A stretch of 64,000 nt of DNA from Glaciecola siphonariae (lineage in GTDB: Bacteria > Pseudomonadota > Gammaproteobacteria > Enterobacterales > Alteromonadaceae): the NCBI RefSeq assembly GCF_042652645.1, contig NZ_JBHSGU010000002.1:1302001-1366000 (forward strand), given 5' to 3'. Positions 26,267-35,700 of this stretch are shown in pieces (the first letter of the stretch is position 1; each line of letters opens with the position of its first letter). The notes below the pieces were generated by a model that was given only the letters and a program-made list of their open reading frames with translations, had not been told where the DNA came from and did no database searches. Position numbers and translations under genes: made by a program.

Positions 26267-26599
26267 ATGTCAATTAACAATATAAACAACACAAATAAGC
26301 CACAGCTAGACCCGGCCAAGCTTGCTCAACAGCAAACTCAAACCCAATCGTCTGGCAGTGCAAATACAGCAGGTGCGGCGCAAAGCGCAGCGCCGGCAAA
26401 GCAGGACTCTGTTTCGCTCACGCAGTCTGCACAGCAGCTTGCTAATGTGCAGAAAAAAGGTGGCGAAGCACCTGTGAATCAAGAAAAGGTAGACCGCTTG
26501 AAAAAAGCCATTTCAGAAGGCGAATATCGAGTGAACCCTGAGGTATTAGCAAATAAAATTGCGGTCCTTGAGTCTCAAATACTAGGCGTTAAAGCGTAG
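26267..26599 (+). CDS. flgM: Anti-sigma-28 factor FlgM
   Basis: 110 residues. The N-terminal half is Gln/Ala/Ser-rich and disordered (NKPQLDPAKLAQQQTQTQSS). The C-terminal sigma-binding region has DSVSLTQSAQQLANVQ, VDRLKKAISEGEYRVNPEVL and ANKIAVLESQIL. It holds FliA inactive until secreted through the completed hook. Transcribed from its own sigma-28 promoter and followed 8 nt later by flgN. Confidence 0.93.
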   Translation: MSINNINNTNKPQLDPAKLAQQQTQTQSSGSANTAGAAQSAAPAKQDSVSLTQSAQQLANVQKKGGEAPVNQEKVDRLKKAISEGEYRVNPEVLANKIAVLESQILGVKA

Positions 26600-26607
26600 G
26601 ATACATT

Positions 26608-27039
26608 ATGACTACAAGTCTTGAGAATGCGATAAATAAACAGCTTAGCTTGCTTTGCGAGCTAAAAGTGGTGCTGGAACAAGAGTTACATTTAATAAGC
26701 TCTCGTGAACCTGAAACACTGATGCAGTTGCTAAACGATAAGCAGGCTCTTTTAGCCGATATCGAGTCGCAAGACCAGGCGGTAGAGATAATGTATAAAC
26801 GCGTAGCAGAGCAATCGGCTATTCCAGATGCGTGTCAGGCATTGCTTGAGGACTGCAAAAAAGTCTTGGGCGAATGTAAGTACCTGACGGCGATTAATGC
26901 CAAATCGGTCGAGCATGGTCAGTTGCGCCTAGTCCATTTGCGCAACATGATGATGGAGCTTCGAGCGAAAGAATCGATGACTTACAACCGCGCCGGACTT
27001 GCCATAGGCGACAGCGCTGGCAAAGGCGTTAGCGTGTAA
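26608..27039 (+). CDS. flgN: Flagellar export chaperone FlgN
   Basis: 143-residue helical protein with family features: an N-terminal LCELKVVLEQELHLISSREPE, then LLNDKQALLADIESQDQAVE, and a C-terminal LRNMMMELRAKESMTYNRAG. Chaperone for the hook-filament junction proteins FlgK and FlgL. Co-transcribed with flgM and followed by a strong terminator. Confidence 0.92.
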   Translation: MTTSLENAINKQLSLLCELKVVLEQELHLISSREPETLMQLLNDKQALLADIESQDQAVEIMYKRVAEQSAIPDACQALLEDCKKVLGECKYLTAINAKSVEHGQLRLVHLRNMMMELRAKESMTYNRAGLAIGDSAGKGVSV

Positions 27040-27068
27040 TTTCTAATACCACCCTACCTTTTTTCGAA

Positions 27069-27094
27069 AACGCGTCTTTAAGACGCGTTTTTTT
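27069..27094 (+). terminator. Intrinsic terminator after flgN
   Basis: AACGCGTCTT and AAGACGCGTT form a 10-bp near-perfect stem (27069-27088) followed by a run of T to 27094. It closes the flgM-flgN unit and isolates it from the next gene. Confidence 0.9.
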
Positions 27095-27159
27095 GTGCCT
27101 TGCATCACATCCAAAAAAGACTATTCTAGACTGTACATTATTTGGTCAAAGACTAGGGC

Positions 27160-28254
27160 TTGTCTATGTATATAGTCACCAACAGAGCAGTGGATAATAC
27201 CGGCAACATAAAAGCATTTGGCGATACGCCCAACCCCAAGGGCCCAAACGAACTTCGCCTTGTTAAAGTCACTCAGCATAACAAAACATGGAGAGTAGAG
27301 CCTTTAGAAGACAAACTCGAGCAGCCGCGCGTTGACCAGCTCAACAAAAAATTTAACTTGGATATTAATACTAACATTCCTTGGCACGCTTCGTTGGCTG
27401 TGGCATGCGACATTTTTGAACAGGCCCAAAAACAAAATAAATCCATATTATTTTTTGTCCATGGCTATAACAATGATGTAGGTGATGTGCTTAAAACCGC
27501 CGAACAGCTTGAGTCACTTTATAACGCCATTGTTGTTCCGTTCACTTGGCCCGCTAACGGCGGTGGAACGATATCAGGAACTGCCTCATATTTGAGTGAC
27601 AAGGCAGACGCGCGAGCATCGTCTGGCGCGTTTAACCGCTTTGTTGAGAAAATACAGTTTTTTCATACCTTGATGTGCACCGCTAGTTTAAAATCAATTG
27701 CCCACAAGGTAGAGCAAAAGTATCAGCACCGAGACAACCCAATGGCAGCTGCTAGCCTCTACACTGAACTAGTTAGCGCGGTATGTAAGGTCAAAATTAA
27801 TTTGCTATGTCACAGTATGGGAAACTATCTGCTTAAACACTCTTTGATGACCAGTGACAATAAAACCTCACAACTTGTATTTGATAATATTAATTTAGTG
27901 GCCGGCGACACCAACAACGAAAATCATGCACAATGGGTAGACAAAATTGACGTTCGCAAGCGAATTTATGTGGTAATTAACGAAAATGACGCTGCGCTGC
28001 GCGTGTCTCGCATCAAGCCTGGGGCCTCGCAAAAAGCACGCTTGGGGCATTTTCTAAAGAGCTTAAATAGCGAACACTGCGTGTATATTGACGTAACTGA
28101 GTGTGAAGGGGTAGGCAACGAACATAGCTACTTCAAGGGTGAGCCGGTAGAGCAAAATTCAGCGCTCAAAGCCTTATTTGACGATATATTTAATGGTCGC
28201 TGCGTAGAAAAACGGCTTACATATGAAGCCGCTGAAAACTACTATCATTTGTGA
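27160..28254 (+). CDS. Alpha/beta hydrolase, DUF900-like
   Basis: 364-residue cytoplasmic protein without signal peptide. An alpha/beta-hydrolase fold is indicated by SILFFVHGYNNDV (oxyanion region, residues 95-107) and the nucleophile elbow LLCHSMGNYL with Ser219. The VPFTWPANGG segment between them is typical of DUF900-type lipase/esterase-like proteins. A late His in NEHSYF may complete the triad. Substrate unknown. It sits between flgN and flgP with its own spacing after a strong terminator, so it is probably not part of the flagellar regulon. Confidence 0.65.
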   Translation: MSMYIVTNRAVDNTGNIKAFGDTPNPKGPNELRLVKVTQHNKTWRVEPLEDKLEQPRVDQLNKKFNLDINTNIPWHASLAVACDIFEQAQKQNKSILFFVHGYNNDVGDVLKTAEQLESLYNAIVVPFTWPANGGGTISGTASYLSDKADARASSGAFNRFVEKIQFFHTLMCTASLKSIAHKVEQKYQHRDNPMAAASLYTELVSAVCKVKINLLCHSMGNYLLKHSLMTSDNKTSQLVFDNINLVAGDTNNENHAQWVDKIDVRKRIYVVINENDAALRVSRIKPGASQKARLGHFLKSLNSEHCVYIDVTECEGVGNEHSYFKGEPVEQNSALKALFDDIFNGRCVEKRLTYEAAENYYHL

Positions 28255-28292
28255 TTGTATGCCGAGGCCATCGCTACCGCGTGGAATGTGCC

Positions 28293-28940
28293 TTAGTAGT
28301 AGCTTACATCTTTGACACGTCTGGGTTTAGCCGTGCTTAAATACAAATCATAAACCACCGCCATATCAAGCTCTAATTCGGTGGCATAGGTGTCATCCCC
28401 TATCGGGTAGGTTTTGAGCACTTTCGCTCCGCGTATCACGCCCTCAACGGTTGACTTAAGTTGATTGTTGGTTAGCACCAAATCTGCTAGTGATTGCTCG
28501 GCGTCAACTTTCTGTCCATACACTTGTTCTGCAAGCTCGCGATAAGCATCGAGTTTTGACGCTTTCATCGCCTGTATTCGTTTGCTTGAGTCATTGAGGC
28601 CTAGCTGTGCATTAATTGGGGCATAGCCGACTGCGCTCAATACGGGGTAGTTTTCTGGCTCAATGGTTTCCCATTCAACGTGTTTTGAAATTACCGACGA
28701 GCAGGCACTCATGAATATCAGTAAAGTTAACGCTAGCATGCGCGCGGCGATGCGCAAAAATTTGGTCGCTATATTTGCGTATTTGGTCTTTAAGTTGTCT
28801 ATGCCTGACCGCGTAAAGCGTGTCGCTGCGCTTATTTGTCGCATTGCCTGGTGTGTAGTCTTAGGTGCAGTCTTTTGTAAAGTCTTGTGTAAATCTTCAG
28901 CATATCTAAAACACATGTTATTTCGCCTTGCTTTTTGCAT
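28293..28940 (-). CDS. flgP: Flagellar assembly lipoprotein FlgP (LPP20 family)
   Basis: Outer-membrane lipoprotein forming part of the H-ring around sheathed or polar flagella. The LPP20-type core (about 85-210) includes RIQAMKASKLDAYRELAEQ and VYDLYLS near the end. The lipobox is F-M-S-A-C, but it lies about 80 residues after the most upstream ATG, so either the start is internal (ATG at 28739, without a clear ribosome site) or there is an unusual long basic N-terminus. GAGG about 10 nt before 28940 favours the long form. A sigma-54 promoter precedes it; flgT is divergent. Confidence 0.8.
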   Translation of the reverse strand: MQKARRNNMCFRYAEDLHKTLQKTAPKTTHQAMRQISAATRFTRSGIDNLKTKYANIATKFLRIAARMLALTLLIFMSACSSVISKHVEWETIEPENYPVLSAVGYAPINAQLGLNDSSKRIQAMKASKLDAYRELAEQVYGQKVDAEQSLADLVLTNNQLKSTVEGVIRGAKVLKTYPIGDDTYATELELDMAVVYDLYLSTAKPRRVKDVSYY

Positions 28941-29022
28941 ACATGAACCACCTCATTAAGTAAGTTGTTTCAGTCGCTTAGTGTTAGTCGTTCATTTCAT
29001 AACGGAATGTGAGTTAGATAAA

Positions 29023-29037
29023 GCAAAGCGTGTGCCA
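29023..29037 (-). promoter_or_regulatory. Sigma-54 promoter upstream of flgP
   Basis: Minus strand TGGCAC-ACGCT-TTGC is a perfect match to TGGCAC-N5-TTGC. It lies about 85 nt before the ATG at 28940. Confidence 0.85.
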
Positions 29038-29071
29038 TGGCTGCATTGGCAGAAGGGCAAACCTGCGCATA

Positions 29072-29086
29072 TGGCACGTAACTTGT
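29072..29086 (+). promoter_or_regulatory. Sigma-54-like promoter upstream of flgT
   Basis: Plus strand TGGCAC-GTAAC-TTGT matches nine of ten positions; only the last base of the -12 GC element is changed to T, which may weaken it. It is about 170 nt before the flgT ATG, back to back with the flgP promoter. Confidence 0.55.
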
Positions 29087-29255
29087 TTATATCGTATATC
29101 AATGACGTTAAATAATGATTTGAAGTTTATGGTCGTGTGTTTATCGCCGTGTATTGAATTTCTACTTCTAAATCTTAACTTCTTATTCGTAAGTACGAGG
29201 CTTTATTTGCAAGTAAAAGTTTGCAAATAAAAGGCCAAGCTACCCGGAGGAAAAT

Positions 29256-30419
29256 ATGACTACCCTTTTGACTAAGCGCTACTGCTTGCTAATGCTAATA
29301 TCCCTGAGCGTTTTCGTTGCCAATGCACACGCGGCATGGTTTGCAGCGTCGGGACAGGCGGTAATTGTAAATGGCGACAAAGAGGCGGCTCGTCAACAAG
29401 CGACCGAAGAGGCTATCCGTCAGGCGCTCTTGTTTGCCGGCGCCTCTGTGACTAGCGTTCAGCAAATAACGAATGGCTTGTTGTTGAACGATCATTTAGA
29501 GGTCAGGGCTGCCGGTGAAGTCGCCGCAGTTGAATTAACTGATGAAGTTTACCAAGACGGTGTAGTAACCGTATCTATTCGTGCTGATATTTTTGCTCAA
29601 AACAGCCAATGTAGTGCAAGTGATTACACTAAACGTATTGCCAGCACCTATTTTCCCATTCGCTACGAAGGACAAGCTGCCAACGGTCAGATACAAAAAC
29701 TAGGTAAAGAAGTGGCGCTTAAGTTTCAAAGCATCATGGATAAAATGAGCTCCGCTCTGCAAATTAGTCATATAGAGCCCTATGTATTCGACTGGCATTT
29801 AGCCGATGTTGAAACATCGGCAAGCGTACTAACGAACAAAACAAACACACAATATGTATTAACCGTGAGCATTGATGACGTGTCTGTTGAAAAGCAGCGG
29901 CCTTCCGCGTTTGAGTTTTACAAAGGTGATCAGCAGGTGCGTGCATTTGACTTCAGCGTCGCGATAGTTAACGGCGCGACCGGCGAGCAATTGTTCAGTA
30001 AAACCTATCGTTCACGAGCCAACTGGGAATTTGATAGAAACGAACGCGTGGACGTGGGCTCCAAACGCTTTTGGCAAAGCCAGTATGGTCAAAATATCGT
30101 GAAACAAATACAGCACAGTATTGCTGAACTAGAGGAAAATACGCGGTGTGAACCTACCATGGGTCGCGTTTTAGCGGTAGCTAATAACCAGTTGCAAATT
30201 AATCTAGGGCGCAGTCATAAGGTTCAGGCAGGAGACAAACTGACGCTGTTCAATGTAAAGGAAGTAAGCGATCCCTTTGGTCAGTCCTATCAGCAATTTA
30301 GATTGCACCCTACTTCACTTATCGTAAAGCAAGTCTACAACAATACGGCAACGGCTATGTCGGCCGACAACAGCTATTTGGGAGATGTGCAGCCGAACGA
30401 CTTTGTCGCTCGGCAGTAG
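29256..30419 (+). CDS. flgT: Flagellar H-ring protein FlgT
   Basis: 387 residues with a signal peptide ending near NAHA. The mature N-domain (WFAASGQAVIVNGDKEAARQ), a middle TolB-N-like part and a C-terminal SH3-like part (MGRVLAVANNQLQINLGRSH) match the three-domain FlgT of Vibrio. It is a periplasmic H-ring component that stabilises the rings and stator at polar flagella. CCCGGAGG gives a strong ribosome site. It is divergent from flgP; flgO was not seen next to either gene. Confidence 0.88.
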   Translation: MTTLLTKRYCLLMLISLSVFVANAHAAWFAASGQAVIVNGDKEAARQQATEEAIRQALLFAGASVTSVQQITNGLLLNDHLEVRAAGEVAAVELTDEVYQDGVVTVSIRADIFAQNSQCSASDYTKRIASTYFPIRYEGQAANGQIQKLGKEVALKFQSIMDKMSSALQISHIEPYVFDWHLADVETSASVLTNKTNTQYVLTVSIDDVSVEKQRPSAFEFYKGDQQVRAFDFSVAIVNGATGEQLFSKTYRSRANWEFDRNERVDVGSKRFWQSQYGQNIVKQIQHSIAELEENTRCEPTMGRVLAVANNQLQINLGRSHKVQAGDKLTLFNVKEVSDPFGQSYQQFRLHPTSLIVKQVYNNTATAMSADNSYLGDVQPNDFVARQ

Positions 30420-30440
30420 CAAGAAAAAGACGCTTACACG

Positions 30441-31073
30441 CTAGAGAAACGGTAAACTTCTCATATCGACATCGGGGCCGAGGTTAAAGATAAAGACTGG
30501 ACCGAACTCAATAATATGCGTACCTGTCGACACAGGAAAGTTTAATTGACTGCCATAGTTGGTAAAGTCTTCTGTGGCTTTTCCGGCGACTGCAAATGTT
30601 TGCCACCCTAAGGTTAACTCAACGTCTTTGGTCAAAATTTTATTGTAGGGAGGGCTGGCTTTTTGTATACCTAAGCCCGCCAGTCTAATTGTTTCATTGT
30701 TTTGGTCTTCAGGAGAGATTCGCCCCCAAAACATCATATACACCACATCGCCTTTTTTTATCTCACCGCCCACATCTGCGGTTACCGCATCATCCCAAAT
30801 GTTTTTACCTGCTTTTTTAACGTTGAGTTGAATCAGCTTTCCGCCGGTGACATCAGCGTCGTTAACGTAGGTGGTTGTGAGGTTAGGCCCATAACTTCCC
30901 AGCTTATCTGCATAAGGGACATGAATCAGCTGGGCGCCCTCAGGTAAATAGGTAAGTAGTTTGGCGTAGGCTTTATCGACTTCTTTATTGCGGTCTGACT
31001 CTTGAGCGTGGCTGCTTGCGATAACACTTATCAGTGCAAAAAATAAAATAAAAGGTAGATGAATGACTTTCAT
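30441..31073 (-). CDS. Secreted protein, carbohydrate-binding-module-like beta-sandwich
   Basis: 210 residues with a signal peptide ending SSHAQ near residue 23. The rest is beta-rich, with WDDAVTADVGGEIKKGDVV, MFWGRIS and FEFGP-like strands (IIEFGPVFIFNLG), resembling CBM4/9/22-type ligand-binding folds attached to glycosidases, but here it stands alone. It follows the halogenase at 31144 after a terminator and lies in the TonB-receptor locus, so a role in binding a secreted glycan or glycoside is plausible. The fold call is tentative. Confidence 0.45.
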   Translation of the reverse strand: MKVIHLPFILFFALISVIASSHAQESDRNKEVDKAYAKLLTYLPEGAQLIHVPYADKLGSYGPNLTTTYVNDADVTGGKLIQLNVKKAGKNIWDDAVTADVGGEIKKGDVVYMMFWGRISPEDQNNETIRLAGLGIQKASPPYNKILTKDVELTLGWQTFAVAGKATEDFTNYGSQLNFPVSTGTHIIEFGPVFIFNLGPDVDMRSLPFL

Positions 31074-31122
31074 ATTTATTCTCGTTTCGTGGTTAGATTG
31101 AAATGACTGTTGTATTTCACAT

Positions 31123-31150
31123 AAAAAAAGGGGCTAGTTAAGCCTAGCCC
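31123..31150 (-). terminator. Intrinsic terminator overlapping the halogenase stop codon
   Basis: Minus strand GGGCTAG and CTAGCCC pair (31144-31150 and 31131-31137) and are followed by a run of seven T (31123-31129). The halogenase stop codon (31144-31146) lies within the stem. The downstream secreted-protein gene thus depends on read-through or its own promoter. Confidence 0.8.
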
Positions 31151-32670
31151 GTTTTTTGAAACTCAGGTTTTACGCAGTATCTATTGATATAGTCAAAGTG
31201 CCCGGGTATGCGCGTGACCGAATTATCAAGCACATGCTTAATATGCTGCATCTCATCTCGCAGCTTTTCTTCGGTCATGATATTAACTAAAGGGTGCGGA
31301 GACTGAGGATAAACATTTTGACCCACAAACACAGATATCCATGAAGCCTCGCCAAAAAGCTCACTGTCTTGACGCCAGAATCGTCCATTTTCTTGGAACA
31401 ATTCAAACTTCTCTTTCAGAGTGTCTGGGATGTCCATGTTTTTACAATAGCGCCAAAACTCTGAATCATCGCGCTGCGTGGCTTTGTAGTGCAAAATAAT
31501 GAAATCACGCAGCCGCGCAAATTCAATTTCCGACACCTTGTTGTAGGCGTCAATATCCGATTGTTTAAACGCCTTGGTCGGGAACATGATTATAAGCTTA
31601 GAAATGGCATTTTGGATCGTATGCAAGCCAGTTGATTCGAGCGGTTCAACAAAGCCAGCCGACAGGCCAATCGCTACTACGTTTTTCACCCATGGCGTTT
31701 TACGATAACCGGTGACCCATTTCAAATCACGTGGTTCGGCTAGAGGTTCACTCTCAATCGTCGACGTGAGATTGTGCAAAGCCTCCTCTCGACTCATAAA
31801 TGCACTGGAGTATACACAGCCATTCCCTACTCGGTTTTGCAAAGGAATACGCCATTGCCAACCTGCGGTGTGCGCCGTTGAGGTCGTATTAGGGTTTACC
31901 GGATTCTTAATGGCGCATGGTGCAACCACTGCGCTGTCGCAAGGTAACCAGTGACGCCAGTCTACGTATTCGGCGCCAAGTGTTTTTTCAATCAGTAAGC
32001 CCTTAAATCCTGAACAGTCTATGAATAAATCGCCTTCAACGACCTGACCGTCAGCGAGCTTGAGGCTTTCAATAAAGCCGTCAGTTTCACGTTGCTTGAT
32101 TTTATCGACTTTTCCTTCAATGCGCTGCACGCCCTTCTCGCATGAAAACTCTCGTAAGAACTTTGCGTAGAGGGTAGCGTCAAAATGATAGGCATAAGCA
32201 ATGCTGCTAAGCGGCGAATTTTCGATTCGGGCAGGACGCATAAAGCGACCATTTCGAGCCGCTAATGCTTCCATTGAAAACTCTTCTAGCTCCTGCTGAC
32301 TGCCTAGCTCGCGCATTTTCAGCCAGTATTGGTAAAACGGAAGAGGACCTACAGCAGTGCCGTGTTGGCCAAAAGGATGAATATAGTCATCGCCTATGCG
32401 TCCCCAGTTTTTAAACTGAATACCCAGCTTAAAGGTAGCGTTGGTTTTAGTAATAAATTCGTTTTCGTCAATGCCGAGTACCGCATTGAACTGAATAATT
32501 TGAGGGATAGTTGCTTCACCCACTGATACTGTGCCGATTTCTTCGGACTCAATCAGGGTAATATCGCAAAATTTTGTGGTAAGTTGTTTTGCCATCAATG
32601 CCGCACACATCCAGCCTGCGCTGCCGCCGCCTAAAATGACAATTTTTTTTATCTGATTTGCTTGTTGCAT
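31144..32670 (-). CDS. Flavin-dependent tryptophan-type halogenase
   Basis: 508-residue FADH2-dependent halogenase family member. The FAD motif is GGGSAGWMCA (13-22), the GEATIP loop is at 51-56, Lys81 in FKLGIQFKNW aligns with the catalytic lysine of PrnA-type enzymes, WQWRIP is at 271-276, and VEPLEST (341-347) contains the conserved glutamate. All catalytic marks are present, so it should be active. No flavin reductase is adjacent. It lies 98 nt after a TonB-dependent receptor, a pairing frequent in marine Alteromonadales and Caulobacterales, where the true substrate is generally unknown. Confidence 0.9.
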   Translation of the reverse strand: MQQANQIKKIVILGGGSAGWMCAALMAKQLTTKFCDITLIESEEIGTVSVGEATIPQIIQFNAVLGIDENEFITKTNATFKLGIQFKNWGRIGDDYIHPFGQHGTAVGPLPFYQYWLKMRELGSQQELEEFSMEALAARNGRFMRPARIENSPLSSIAYAYHFDATLYAKFLREFSCEKGVQRIEGKVDKIKQRETDGFIESLKLADGQVVEGDLFIDCSGFKGLLIEKTLGAEYVDWRHWLPCDSAVVAPCAIKNPVNPNTTSTAHTAGWQWRIPLQNRVGNGCVYSSAFMSREEALHNLTSTIESEPLAEPRDLKWVTGYRKTPWVKNVVAIGLSAGFVEPLESTGLHTIQNAISKLIIMFPTKAFKQSDIDAYNKVSEIEFARLRDFIILHYKATQRDDSEFWRYCKNMDIPDTLKEKFELFQENGRFWRQDSELFGEASWISVFVGQNVYPQSPHPLVNIMTEEKLRDEMQHIKHVLDNSVTRIPGHFDYINRYCVKPEFQKTG

Positions 32671-32710
32671 GTGATATTACTTCTCAAGACTAACCTGCTT
32701 AACAGTGTCT

Positions 32711-32741
32711 AACGACCTGCTGCAATTTGCAACAGGTCGTT
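32711..32741 (-). terminator. Inverted repeat downstream of the TonB receptor gene
   Basis: AACGACCTG and CAGGTCGTT form a 9-bp perfect stem with an inner TTGCAA-type pairing. It lies about 28 nt after the receptor stop. No long T-run follows, so it may be an attenuating or mRNA-stabilising hairpin rather than a full terminator. Confidence 0.5.
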
Positions 32742-32768
32742 ATCAACATACATTTACTTCTATGTAAC

Positions 32769-35700
32769 TTAGAATGAACCCCTTACGATGAACGAGAAAC
32801 GTCTGTCGTTGTTAAACCATGAACGGTTAAGACGGTCTTCTCCTTGCAACATAGTGGTTCGGATGGTTTCATCCGTTAGGTTAACTGCTTGCAAACCTAC
32901 TGAAATGCTATCGGTCACATCATAAAAGATTGAGCCGTCTAACTGTCCAGTTGCTTCGTTGAAGATAGGTTTACGTGTAATAACGTCACGAGCAGTCAAT
33001 AAGAACTCTGAACGCCAGTTATATGCTAAACGCGCATGAATGCGGTCTTTTTCATACATAACAACCAAGTTCACTGTATCTTCTGACAACTGCTCTAGCG
33101 GCAAGCCGTCGCGCGCATCGTCAAGAATACTGCCGTCGGTATCAAGATTAGGGTTAGGTATACCGTCAGAACTTAAGTAGGTATAGTTAGCCTGAACACC
33201 TAAACCGTCAAACGGTTCTGGCAACATACCAAAGAACTGCTGATATGAAATTTCATAACCCTTCATCGAGCCCTCTTCACCATTTCGAGGGCCAGAAATT
33301 ACAACCGGCTGAGACGTGCCTGAAACAGGGTTCTCAATAACCGCGCCGCGGTCTCCCGACAAGAAGAAGTTTTCAAGGTCTTTATAGAAGACTGACACAA
33401 TAAAGTTAGCGCCTTCATCAAAGTACCATTCAAACGATGCGTCGTAGTTAATCGACTCCATTGGTTGAATGCTTGGGTTACCGCCCGTTGCCCGATAGAA
33501 GTTAACATTCGCATCGGTAATGTTCTGTACCGGATTACCCTGGTCATCAAGAATTGGATTTCCATCTGCATCGAATGCTGGTTCGCGAGTAACATCAATC
33601 TCGTCTGCACTCACGCGTAAGAAACCACGTTTTTGCCCTAAGTTTGGATAAGCGATTGCTTCGGCAACAGCTAAACGTATGAACATATTTTCGCTTAGCT
33701 CAGCACGTAAGTTAAAGCTCGGTAACAGATTAGTGTAGTTATCGGTAAATTGGAGCGGAACTGCCGACCCAGTACCAAAATCTCTATCAGCCTGTGGTAA
33801 GAACAAGAAACCGAAATCGTTAGGGTCGTAATCTGGTCCGCCCTCATTGATTGCGCGCTGCTCCGTGTAGTCTGGATAAATAACAAAACCATCAGTTTGC
33901 GATTCTACGTCAACGTAGCGAACACCAAAGTTACCATCAATAGGAATATCACCTATTTCAAAGGCGTAGTTTGCCTGTACGTAAAGCGCAGTGTTTTCTT
34001 CGGTAATCGTGTTTATCTCTTCACGTAAATAGTTACTACCATCTACAGTGGGGTTACCGTCACCGTCGATACGCTCGTTTAACAGGCTATAACCGTCATC
34101 ACCAACCGCTGCGGCCATTTGCTTAAGTAAATCAGCAAATTGAGGGTCGCCGTAGTTTTTCGCGATATCGAGTGTAGGCACCATAAACTGAGAACCCATT
34201 ACAATTGCGCCACCCTGCATATCGCTGAAGTCAGCTAATGTAGAATATTGCTGAAGTGCATCAGTCGTTGGAATGCCTCGATTGATCCACCCTGGACCGC
34301 CATCGTGCCATGCAGCATGTAAGTGTTTCCAATGGTACGCAGATTCGCGCGTTGTTTGGTCACGCTTAGAATAACGAATACCTGATTTAACCGACTCAAT
34401 AAAGCCACTGTCAAACACATATTTTGCATCAAACATAAAGGCAGTTTCTTCGCCTTCGTTGTCTTGCGAATGCGGCATACCTGCACGCCAGTAAGCGTTG
34501 TTCGGGCTATCGACACCTAACTGACTCTCAAAGCCTGGGTCAGTTGAATAACGGGGATCGAAGAAGCCGATATCAGGCACATCATCGCCATTTGCTTTAT
34601 AGTAGAAGGTTGCGTTTTGACCATAGAACAATGTGTGGTCAATAACAGTCGCTTCTGCTTCTACACGCTGTGCGTCAAACTCTAAAAACCAGTTGTCGCC
34701 AAGCTGATGTTTTACATTAATTGAGAAGTCTTCAACCAAGTTGGTGTCTTCTCTGAAACGCGTAGTTGATTCAACCAAACCGCCGTACTGCGGCCAAAAC
34801 TCTGGGTTGTTTGAATCACCCCAGTTTTGAGTGTTCTGCAAGCGTCCGAAAGGGTCATCTCCCGGTACGTTTGAACGGTAAGCTGGACCTTGTGCCGTTA
34901 ACAAACCTTCAATCATGTAGCCGTTTTCGTCGAACACGATTTCAGTACCGTCAACAGGTACGGTTACCGCTTCGTCGTTACGCTGCATTTCAATCGAGTT
35001 TTCAGTCCACTCTAACGAAGAGTCAGAACGTATATACTCGGCTGTGATTAATGTATTTTCATCAGGTGAACGCCATTGAATAGATGCTGAGCCGCCTTCA
35101 CGATCTCGGTCATCTTGCTTTCTTCTTGCGCCAACACCGCGCAATACTTTTTGCGCAATGGGGTTGCCGTCTGCGCCGATAACGTCATTACCGTTCGCAT
35201 CTTGCACATTACCTAATACCCACAATGGGTTACCGGCGTTTCCGCCTTCTGCGGTATCTGGAGTAGAACGATCATCCCAGTTAGTACCTGTTTGGATACC
35301 GTCAGACTGGAATTTCACTCTGGCTTTTGTGTAGTTAACCAAGAAACCAAACTCACCGTTGTCAGTTTGAAAACGGTCGCTGTATAAAAACGAAAACTGT
35401 GGAGCACCCTCTTCACGCAAATCGCCATAAACATACTCAGCGTTAAATGCGAATACACGGTCAGGGCTGTCAAAGGCTTTACGAGTATTCAAATCGATAG
35501 TACCCGAGATACCACCCTCAATAAGCTCTGCCATTTGGTTTTTGTAAACTAATACGCTACCTACAAGTTCAGGTGCAACGTCCGCAAAGCTCAATCCGCG
35601 TCCACTGTTAGCACTGAACGTGCTGCGTCCATTAAACTCGCTTCGCGTTTGGCTCAAACCACGAATAACGATGCCCGTTCCTTCTGTACTGAAATGGTCA

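Noticed and set aside
29030..29230. 66-codon plus-strand frame before flgT
   Set aside because: Covers the flgP/flgT promoter region, has no ribosome site or homology signs.
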